Source: Corynebacterium callunae DSM 20147
GTDB taxonomy: Bacteria; Actinomycetota; Actinomycetes; Mycobacteriales; Mycobacteriaceae
Reading direction: 5' to 3'
DNA length: 64,000 nucleotides
NCBI RefSeq assembly: GCF_000344785.1
Contig: NC_020506.1
Location: 2,480,001 to 2,544,000, forward strand
Notes under the pieces: model-generated
Database searches by the model: none
Told to the model about the DNA's origin: nothing
Seen by the model: only the letters and a program-made list of their open reading frames with translations
Translations under genes and position numbers: made by a program
Shown: piece by piece, positions 8,092-14,315 of the stretch
How the letters are laid out: each line of letters opens with the position of its first letter
Position numbering within the stretch: the first letter of the stretch is position 1

Positions 8092-10839
8092 CTACTGCGA
8101 GCCGAAGCCACCCGAGCCAAATCCTCCGGACCCAAATCCGCCAGATCCGAAACCACCTGAGTTACCTCCAGAGTTTCCACCAGTGTTGCCGGAACCTCCA
8201 GAGCTGGAACCACCGGAACCGAACCCGCCAGACCCGAATCCACCTGAGCCACCAAAAATCGTGGGGTCTGCTTGTGGGGTGCCCTTATTTTCTGCAGGGG
8301 CAGTCGGAGTAGCAGGCTTTTCCGGCGCAGCCCCACCGGATTTCTTGGTGCCGCGCTGCGGCTTGGTGGACTGCGCGGAGGCGGCGTCGCCAAGCATGTT
8401 TTTCAGCTTTTGGGCAAGTTCTGGCGCCTTGTCCTTAATGTCACCAGCCATGTGATGCAGCTGCTCCGGATCGGCAGGCAGCACGGGCAGCGCGATGAGA
8501 TCAATGTGCTCAGGGTCGGTGGCCACCAGGAACCAGGTGCCCTGCACCACCAGTGGGAGCTTGGCCTTAGCATTTTCGGACTTGCTGTCATTGCTTATCG
8601 ACGCCACCGTCTGCACCAGCGCCACGGGGGAAGCAATCGGGTTGAGCTGGAAGCGCTTGACCTTCACCTGGTGACCTGCAGCGTTAAAGGATGTGCCCTG
8701 GTGATTTACTTGGTTGGAGGCCGTGGTCTGGGAAGCCAACTCAGGGTATTGTTGATCTGCGAACCTGATCAGATCGCCCTCAAAAGTCAGCGGGATTCGA
8801 ACCGCAGCAAAAGATTCAGATGGAATCTTGGAGGTGAAATAACGGATCGCGTACAAAATTGCCAGCGGAATAAGTAGTGCAATTAATAAAGCCAAGATAA
8901 ATGCGAGCGCAAATTGCTTTGCGTCGAGGGGAACGCTCAAACTGCCTTCGGTTGGAATATTAACGGTAGTTTCATTGCCGCCTTCAGGATTGGAAATCTG
9001 AATGGACAAAGTACCGTTGACCAGGCCGTCGCGTAGCTGGCTCATGGTCAATTGCACTGGCAGGGTGCCTTTTTCATCAAGGCCCAGCACCAGCGCATTT
9101 TCTGCACTATCAAATTGGCTGCTTGCCGCAATGGAATCCACACCATCTGGCAAACTTCCGGACACGGACGTTCCTGCAGGTAGCCATACCTTTCCAGGGC
9201 CACTAATTGGAACCTCAACGGTGACTACCTCTTCTGAAGCACGGAAATTAAGGGAGCTGGGGACAATCGGCATATCCCTTTGGGTCACGCTAAGCCCGGT
9301 GCTATTGAGAATTGGGCTCAACGCTGTTCCTGGTTGGCCATCAACACCGGCAGTGGTGATAAAAGTGCTGGCATTTAGGGTGCCTAGGGCTGGGAATTCC
9401 GAGATCATGCTGAGTGGAAGTTCTGCTTGACCTGAGGTGATATCTAGGCCCTGTGCCAGGGAAACTTCTGCACCAGTATCTGCGCGCGTGAAGCTAAGAT
9501 CCACCGTTGCAGAGCCTTCTAGTGCGCGTGGATTTCCTTCGCGGTCAACCAATTGCAGCTGCAGTGGCTGATCATCGCGCAGGTTCAGGCCAGTATCGCT
9601 AGCTTCACCGCCGCTAAATTGCAGCTGCAAATCAGGCTGAATAGACACTGAGTTAAACACTCGTCCATCGGCCTTAGAGGCATCAAAGCCTTCAAACTGC
9701 AGCTGCCAGACGCCCTTCCAATCCCCGCCAGCTGGCAGAGTTAAGGTGCCATCAGCCAATTGCACTGGAGAATTTTGTGATTCCCAAGTGATGTCTGCAG
9801 AGTTCAGACTGCCGGAACCATTTTCTACCAGCGAGATCTTCTCGCCGTTGGGGGCAGTTACCACCAAATGTGCCTGCTCACCCAAATCATCCTTAGCGAT
9901 AACTGAAAAACGCACCGAATCCACGGAATTATCCAGGGTAAACACAAAAGGATCCCCGGCGCGTGTTTCACTCATGAGCTCACCACCGGTTGCCAGCGCT
10001 TCGCGGAAAGCGGCAAAAAGCCCGCCCACATTGTCGGCGGTAAAGAACGCGCCATTGGACGCTTCCACACCACACCGATCGCCGCCGGCTCCCGCACCTT
10101 CAGTGATACCTTGCAGCAAGCGGAAGTCAGAGGGGTTGCTTGGCGACGACAAACCGATGCCAATGTGGGTAATGCCACCTGCGCGCAAGCGATCGCTCAC
10201 TCCACTGGGAGCACATAGTGCCTGTTGAGCTGTGTCTGCGCCTTCTTCGGCGGTAAGTGCGCCATCAGTGAAGGTGACCAACATGCGGCAGGCATCTTGG
10301 GATTCTGAACGGGAGAAATCTTGGTAGGCGCCATCAAGTGCAGCAGCATAATTGGTGTATTGCTCTGAAGTGCGCTCTGAAAAAGCCTGGATTTCTTGCA
10401 GGGTGCCATCCACAGAAGATTGGGAAAGCTCGGTCCATAGCCCATAGTTTTCAGCATCGGTGGTGCCTGATTTATAACTTTGGCCGAAACCTGCAACGCG
10501 TACCTTGGTTTGGAAACCTTCATCCTCCTGCTTATTCAGTAGCTCTTTAATAAAGCTCTGAGCTGCAGGGACACGGTTATGATCCGCATCTGCACCAGGG
10601 ACGTTGGTATTTACATTGCCATCGCGGGCTTCGTGGATAAGTGATTCAGTTTCATCGATCATCACGATGACATCAAGGGCGCCTTTTTGCGCAATACAGG
10701 CGCCTACCTGATTAAGATTTCCACCTTGGCTAACTGGGGTTTCTTGAGCTACCGCCCCCGGAGCTGAAATCACGGCTGCGAGGATTCCCGCAGCTAGTAC
10801 TGCCAATCCCCGAGAAACTTTAGGTGAGAAGGTAATCAT
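8092..10839 (-). CDS. Secreted, membrane-anchored von Willebrand factor A domain protein (915 aa)
   Basis: A signal peptide covers residues 1-31 (hydrophobic core GLAVLAAGILAAVISA, likely cleavage after AVA). A VWA domain follows, with metal-site motif D62-E-T-E-S66 in a DxTxS form and MLVTFTDGAL further on. Beta-rich extracellular modules run to about residue 630. One membrane helix (about 637-663, FALAFILALLIALLIPLAIL) precedes a cytoplasmic domain. The end is a Gly/Phe/Ser-rich tail from about residue 860. ATG at 10839 has AAGGAG at ideal spacing. It is second in the operon, 8 bases after a Gly-rich membrane protein and 76 bases before the tubulin-like gene. The topology would place the VWA fold outside and the Gly-rich tail inside, facing the tubulin-like protein. 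That contact is inference. The VWA, signal peptide and helix calls are secure. Confidence 0.85.
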   Translation of the reverse strand: MITFSPKVSRGLAVLAAGILAAVISAPGAVAQETPVSQGGNLNQVGACIAQKGALDVIVMIDETESLIHEARDGNVNTNVPGADADHNRVPAAQSFIKELLNKQEDEGFQTKVRVAGFGQSYKSGTTDAENYGLWTELSQSSVDGTLQEIQAFSERTSEQYTNYAAALDGAYQDFSRSESQDACRMLVTFTDGALTAEEGADTAQQALCAPSGVSDRLRAGGITHIGIGLSSPSNPSDFRLLQGITEGAGAGGDRCGVEASNGAFFTADNVGGLFAAFREALATGGELMSETRAGDPFVFTLDNSVDSVRFSVIAKDDLGEQAHLVVTAPNGEKISLVENGSGSLNSADITWESQNSPVQLADGTLTLPAGGDWKGVWQLQFEGFDASKADGRVFNSVSIQPDLQLQFSGGEASDTGLNLRDDQPLQLQLVDREGNPRALEGSATVDLSFTRADTGAEVSLAQGLDITSGQAELPLSMISEFPALGTLNASTFITTAGVDGQPGTALSPILNSTGLSVTQRDMPIVPSSLNFRASEEVVTVEVPISGPGKVWLPAGTSVSGSLPDGVDSIAASSQFDSAENALVLGLDEKGTLPVQLTMSQLRDGLVNGTLSIQISNPEGGNETTVNIPTEGSLSVPLDAKQFALAFILALLIALLIPLAILYAIRYFTSKIPSESFAAVRIPLTFEGDLIRFADQQYPELASQTTASNQVNHQGTSFNAAGHQVKVKRFQLNPIASPVALVQTVASISNDSKSENAKAKLPLVVQGTWFLVATDPEHIDLIALPVLPADPEQLHHMAGDIKDKAPELAQKLKNMLGDAASAQSTKPQRGTKKSGGAAPEKPATPTAPAENKGTPQADPTIFGGSGGFGSGGFGSGGSSSGGSGNTGGNSGGNSGGFGSGGFGSGGFGSGGFGSQ
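8095..8256 (-). repeat. Tandem Gly-Phe-Gly-Ser coding repeats at the 3' end of the VWA gene
   Basis: The last ~53 codons of the VWA gene are built from repeated GFGSGG, GGSSSGG and GGNSGG units. On the plus strand these appear as repeated runs of cca/ccg-rich triplets. The repetition is at the protein level, with varied codons, and it makes a low-complexity tail on the cytoplasmic side. The units have no spacers, so this is not a CRISPR array. Confidence 0.75.
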
Positions 10840-10847
10840 GGATCTCC

Positions 10848-11402
10848 TTATAATTTCCCGAAGAACTGCGCGATATTAAACGCTGACCACACCACTGCAA
10901 TGAGCAAGGCAACTGCGGTGAGATAAAAGAAGGCTTTGCGGCCAGGTTCATCACTAAAAATGCCATTTGCCTTCTTTTCATTAAGGCTCTTGAAATACCA
11001 GCTCAATGCGGAGATTCCGACAATTCCGGAAAATACCCATGCCGCCAAAGCAAAAATGAGGAATGAGGTATCTGTAGCAACTTGATCACTTATTAACAGC
11101 CACACATTCAGCACAATGCCTATTGACGCCAGCACCAGACTGGGAATGAGCTTTTCAACCGGAGCCTTAGTGATTCCACGTTTGCGGGAAGCTACCGGAG
11201 CAGAATCAAAGGAAGGCGCTGAGAATCCGCTATCGCCGCCACCAAAGGACCCACCGGCTGCTGGCCCTGCACCAAATCCACCAAAACCACCTGAATTTCC
11301 TGAGCCCGCCGAAAAACCGCCTTGGCTAGTGCCAAAGCCTGATTGGCCGCCGGAGGGAGATCCAAAAGAACCTCCAGACGGTGGATTAAAACCTTGAGAC
11401 AT
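10848..11402 (-). CDS. Gly-rich N-terminus plus three membrane helices (184 aa), first gene of the tubulin-like/VWA operon
   Basis: Residues 1-62 are almost entirely Gly, Ser, Phe, Ala and Gln (GGFGGFGAG and similar). A basic patch follows (ASRKRGITKAPVEK), then three hydrophobic helices at about 85-105, 113-135 and 157-178. No named family is recognised. The ATG at 11402 is preferred over TTG at 11408 because GGAG lies six bases upstream of it. The low-complexity segment resembles the tail of the VWA protein encoded next, suggesting the two meet through Gly/Phe-rich regions. It is divergent from the M20 peptidase gene, so the operon promoter should lie in the 261-base gap. Confidence 0.75.
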   Translation of the reverse strand: MSQGFNPPSGGSFGSPSGGQSGFGTSQGGFSAGSGNSGGFGGFGAGPAAGGSFGGGDSGFSAPSFDSAPVASRKRGITKAPVEKLIPSLVLASIGIVLNVWLLISDQVATDTSFLIFALAAWVFSGIVGISALSWYFKSLNEKKANGIFSDEPGRKAFFYLTAVALLIAVVWSAFNIAQFFGKL

Positions 11403-11663
11403 AAGCAACTCCGCGATCGATCGGGGATTTCAAGTGGTACTCCAATCAAGGAAACCAGCTGGACTAAAAAGAACCAACTTTTAGATATCAACTATTTCCC
11501 GAAGTTTACTCAGCCTCCGGACACAAATTGGCTACAGCCTAAATTATTCGAACACTTCCTACAGGTTGTCTGGCCACAAGCAGGTGTTCCTTCTATAGTG
11601 CTCGCGAGTGCTAGCGTTGGGCTGCTTATCACTTGCTGCTCAAGATATATAAGGTGGAAAGGC
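11403..11663. other. Divergent intergenic region between the tubulin-like operon and the M20 peptidase gene
   Basis: It must hold the promoters of both divergent units. TATAGT at 11594-11599 could be a -10 hexamer for the rightward gene, but no -35 with a 16-18 base spacer is visible. On the minus strand only weak A/T-rich candidates are seen around 11480-11505. No operator-like palindrome was found. Confidence 0.35.
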
Positions 11664-13037
11664 ATGAGCCAATTCAGCAATGTTCAAGAAATCAAAGGCC
11701 ATCTCGAGGGCCAAAGGGATCAGATCTTCCAGCAGCTAAAAGAAATTGTCTCTTTTAACTCCGTGCACAGCGATCCAGCACTCCTTGACGACTACGAGGG
11801 TGCCACTAATTGGGTACGCACCGCACTCACGGATGCCGGACTTTCTGTCACCGAATACCCCGCCGAAGATGGAACCACCAACTTTATTGCCACCAAGGCT
11901 GGTTCCCCCGATGCGCCAAAGGTGATGCTCTACAGCCACTTTGACGTTGTCCCAGCTGGCCCCCTCGATCTGTGGGATTCTAACCCCTTTGAACTCACTG
12001 AACGTGACGCCGGCGAAGGTACTCGCTGGTATGGTCGCGGCGCAGCAGACTGCAAGGGCAACCTAGTTATGCACCTGGCTGCATTGCGCACCGTCCAGTC
12101 CCTCGGCGACACCAACCTCAACCTCACCTACGTCATTGAAGGCTCCGAGGAAATGGGAGGTGGTGCGCTCAGCGCGCTCATTCAGGAAAAACCAGAGCTT
12201 TTCGACGCGGATGTCATCCTCATCGCCGATAGTGGTAATGCCGCTGTTGGTGTTCCAACACTAACCACCACATTGCGCGGTGGTGGACAGATCACTGTCA
12301 CCGTAGATACCCTCAAAGGCGCTGTTCACTCCGGCCAGTACGGTGGAGCTGCTCCAGATGCAGTCGCTGCACTGGTTCGTATTTTGGATACTTTGCGCGA
12401 TGAACATGGCCGCACTGTCATTGATGGTGTGGATTCTTCTGCAGTGTGGGAGGGCGCTCCTTATGATCCTGAGACCTTCCGCACCGATGCCGGCATCCTC
12501 GATGGTGTTGAGATCATGGGCAATGGTGACAATCCTTCCAGCATGCTGTGGTCACGACCTGCAATTACCGTCACCGGTTTCACCTCAACTCCAGTAACTG
12601 AGGCACTTAATGCGGTACCAGCAACTGCCTCCGCGAAGCTTAATCTGCGTGTTCCAGCCGGCCAGGATGCCCATGAGGTCGCTGCAAAGCTCAAGGAGCA
12701 CCTGATTAATCACGCTCCTTGGGGTGCCAAGGTTTCTGTAGAGATCGCTGATATTAATCAGCCTTTCTCCACCGATATTTCCGGCCCTGCCATGTCCACC
12801 CTGTCCCAGTGCTTGTCCGCTTCCTATGACAACAAGGAAACCGTCACTGAAGGTAGTGGCGGTTCAATTCCTTTGTGCACGGAGCTTATTGAGGTAAATC
12901 CTCACGCTGAGCTGGCACTTTATGGCGTCGAAGAGCCATTGACTGTGATCCACTCAGCCAACGAATCTGTGGATCCTCATGAGATTCGCGATGTTGCCAC
13001 TGCGGAGGCACTCTTCCTACTCAACTACACAATGTAG
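11664..13037 (+). CDS. M20 family metallopeptidase (dipeptidase/DapE-like), 457 aa
   Basis: A zinc aminoacylase/dipeptidase fold is shown by the M20 motifs. MLYSHFDVVPAG carries the first metal His and Asp, GRGAADCKGN the second metal Asp, and EGSEEMGGG the catalytic Glu pair. An allosteric or lid domain follows (around GGGQITVTVDTLKGAVHSG), with the C-terminal metal His region near the end. Length is normal for cytosolic dipeptidases. Longer upstream reading is possible, but ATG at 11664 has AAGGTGG just ahead and starts where the homologous sequence begins. The substrate cannot be read from sequence. A general Xaa-peptide dipeptidase is more likely than true DapE, since no lysine-pathway gene is near. 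A strong hairpin follows the stop. Confidence 0.85.
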   Translation: MSQFSNVQEIKGHLEGQRDQIFQQLKEIVSFNSVHSDPALLDDYEGATNWVRTALTDAGLSVTEYPAEDGTTNFIATKAGSPDAPKVMLYSHFDVVPAGPLDLWDSNPFELTERDAGEGTRWYGRGAADCKGNLVMHLAALRTVQSLGDTNLNLTYVIEGSEEMGGGALSALIQEKPELFDADVILIADSGNAAVGVPTLTTTLRGGGQITVTVDTLKGAVHSGQYGGAAPDAVAALVRILDTLRDEHGRTVIDGVDSSAVWEGAPYDPETFRTDAGILDGVEIMGNGDNPSSMLWSRPAITVTGFTSTPVTEALNAVPATASAKLNLRVPAGQDAHEVAAKLKEHLINHAPWGAKVSVEIADINQPFSTDISGPAMSTLSQCLSASYDNKETVTEGSGGSIPLCTELIEVNPHAELALYGVEEPLTVIHSANESVDPHEIRDVATAEALFLLNYTM

Positions 13038-13065
13038 CTTTTTAAGAAGTAGTACTTAACACATT

Positions 13066-13092
13066 ACCCACCCCCGCAAGGGGGTGGGTTTT
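13066..13092 (+). terminator. Rho-independent terminator after the M20 peptidase gene
   Basis: The stem is ACCCACCCCC/GGGGGTGGGT with loop GCAA, followed directly by a short T run. It lies 28 bases after the stop codon. Confidence 0.85.
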
Positions 13093-13113
13093 AACATTCT
13101 CCACTAGGACCTC

Positions 13114-13142
13114 TTGATCAATAATGTGACCGCCGTTACCAT
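13114..13142 (+). promoter_or_regulatory. Candidate housekeeping promoter for the LeuA-domain-like gene
   Basis: TTGATC (13114-13119) and TACCAT (13137-13142) are separated by 17 bases. They sit just past the terminator of the preceding gene. Transcription would start near 13149, giving a 5' leader of about 215 bases before the ATG at 13366. Confidence 0.5.
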
Positions 13143-13148
13143 GGCGAA

Positions 13149-13360
13149 CGTGACTAAAAACATTGACCTTAAGCGAGTAGCCAAGGCTACGTACCCTACG
13201 GCGGGATGAAGGACTGACTCCCCGCACTAGGGAAGTAGTCGTTAATCATCACCCACAACGCTTAAGAGTCGGTCCTCCACCTAACAGGATCCTGTACACA
13301 CATTCTTTTCCAGAACCAGAAAAGAACGATCCTGCACTCCCTTAAAGACGCAAAGGACCG
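13149..13360 (+). ncRNA. Candidate structured 5' leader (cis-regulatory RNA) of the LeuA-domain-like gene
   Basis: Complementary segments suggest a folded RNA. A closing helix pairs CTTAAGCG (13168-13175) with CGCTTAAG (13259-13266). Inside are a hairpin GTAGC-CAAG-GCTAC (13177-13190) and a longer arm CCCTA..GCGGG with CCCGC..TAGGG (13194-13205 with 13221-13232). CGGTCCT (13270-13276) is complementary to AGGACCG (13354-13360), which contains the gene's ribosome site, so it could hide that site. Further on are the palindrome CAGGATCCTG (13285-13294) and an 8-base inverted repeat TTCTTTTC/GAAAAGAA (13303-13310, 13319-13326). I match it to no known riboswitch class. Pairing is seen in sequence. 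Regulation is inferred. Confidence 0.45.
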
Positions 13361-13365
13361 TGTCA

Positions 13366-13926
13366 ATGTCTCTCTACCTCCGCACACAAAATTCCCGCCA
13401 CTCCACCATCATCAACTTTCCACAGCGGGAAACCCACCCCCTCACTGCACCGCAGCAAACCCCCACTCAGCACACTCCAAACTCTGATCCTTTCCAGGAT
13501 CGCTTTGGACACCAATTGCCTCGTGGCCTGCGTGAAGAAGCTCGAGGAATGGAATGGCGTACCTTCATCAACACCTACGCTCCCATGGGAAACCTGCGCA
13601 TCTCCAACTTGGAATTTGAATCCCGCCGGGGCGGAATGTTCCACTACACCGCCACTATGATCACCAATTCCGAGCACCACCGCAGCACGTTTGACACTGA
13701 GATCATTGCTACCGGCCCAGTTTCTGCTTGCACCAACTTGCTTGCCGACGCCGGCCGTCGCATCGAAATCCTCGAATTCCATCAATTTGAGATCTTCGAA
13801 GCAACTGTCACCTTCATCTACACCTGCAACAACGTTCACCGCACCTGGGCTATGGGTTTTGGTGGCACCGCTGAACATTCCGCTGCAGCTGCAATGAGTT
13901 CGGCAGCCCACCTCATCTATGGGTAG
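13366..13926 (+). CDS. Stand-alone LeuA allosteric-domain-like protein (186 aa)
   Basis: After a Pro/Thr/Gln-rich N-terminus (about 1-50), the C-terminal part resembles the regulatory dimerisation domain of 2-isopropylmalate synthase. It has TEIIATGPVSACTNLLADAG, like the GNGP..A segment, then a beta hairpin with HQFEIFEATVTFIYTC, and finally TWAMGFGGTAEHSAAAAMSSA, like the WGVG..SI..AS helix of LeuA. No catalytic TIM-barrel part is present, so it cannot make isopropylmalate. A leucine-binding or protein-binding sensor is plausible but inferred. ATG at 13366 is preferred over GTG at 13360 because AAAGGA lies eight bases upstream. Family assignment is moderate, from motif recall only. Confidence 0.55.
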   Translation: MSLYLRTQNSRHSTIINFPQRETHPLTAPQQTPTQHTPNSDPFQDRFGHQLPRGLREEARGMEWRTFINTYAPMGNLRISNLEFESRRGGMFHYTATMITNSEHHRSTFDTEIIATGPVSACTNLLADAGRRIEILEFHQFEIFEATVTFIYTCNNVHRTWAMGFGGTAEHSAAAAMSSAAHLIYG

Positions 13927-13993
13927 TCGCTAAAACAAAAACCAACAGAGCAAAAACTAGTTCCCCCTCGAGAGCACTTTCTGGTGCACCCGC

Positions 13994-14024
13994 GGTGGAA
14001 TTATTTTTCGCTCGAAAAACCACC
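13994..14024 (+). terminator. Weak hairpin after the LeuA-domain-like gene
   Basis: GGTGG(13994-13998)..CCACC(14020-14024) with an inner TTTTTCG/CGAAAAA pairing forms a stem-loop 67 bases past the stop. It has no T run after it, so termination is uncertain. Confidence 0.35.
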
Positions 14025-14107
14025 ATCTCGCTACGCAATGAACTGCATAAACATGAATTTCGAGTGCGTAATAGCCCTATATTAATACAGTGAAATTCGT
14101 TTTTCCG

Positions 14108-14137
14108 TTGGGAACACAGGCAAACGATGGGTAGACT
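14108..14137 (+). promoter_or_regulatory. Candidate promoter of the Mrp operon
   Basis: TTGGGA (14108-14113) and TAGACT (14132-14137) with an 18-base spacer. The start would fall near 14144, about 170 bases before mrpA. A/T-rich TATATT around 14078-14084 is an alternative. Confidence 0.4.
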
Positions 14138-14143
14138 TCATAA

Positions 14144-14315
14144 ATATTGGTCGCGCCCTGATGCGACGCCGACCGAACTTGGGTGTTTCTCAGTTATCAA
14201 CTTCGTTCTCGACATCGACGTGTGTTTCTAGCTGGGGGGTAGCACACGCGTCGGCGTTGTAAAAAGGTGTGGCTCCAGACAAATCCACAATGCGCAAAGG
14301 GGAACTGGAGATCGC
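14144..14315 (+). ncRNA. Candidate structured 5' leader of the Mrp antiporter operon
   Basis: An 11-pair helix (two G-U pairs) can join GCGACGCCGAC (14163-14173) to GTCGGCGTTGT (14250-14260), closing a 76-base region. Within it CGTGTG (14219-14224) pairs with CACACG (14243-14248) and would stack on the closing helix. GAAC (14175-14178) and GTTC (14205-14208) can also pair. The remaining leader carries the GGAG ribosome site at 14307-14310. No known riboswitch class is recognised. Ion- or pH-responsive control of an antiporter operon is an attractive inference only. Confidence 0.35.

Noticed and set aside
8095..8256. Repeated units that could be mistaken for a CRISPR or tandem DNA repeat array
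   Set aside because: They are contiguous coding repeats of Gly/Phe/Ser with no spacers.
8788..8806. Minus-strand GGTTCGAATCCCGC looks like a tRNA T-arm and could suggest a tRNA end or attachment site
   Set aside because: It lies within the uninterrupted VWA reading frame, and no acceptor, D or anticodon arms can be formed around it.
13141..13209. A 22-codon open frame (MANVTKNIDLKRVAKATYPTAG) that could be a leader peptide
   Set aside because: Its ATG overlaps the -10 hexamer and lies upstream of the expected transcript start. It has no ribosome site and no run of regulatory codons.
13363..13911. A 182-codon antisense frame over the LeuA-domain-like gene
   Set aside because: It is a shadow of the plus-strand gene, which has a ribosome site and family-like sequence. 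The antisense protein has neither.
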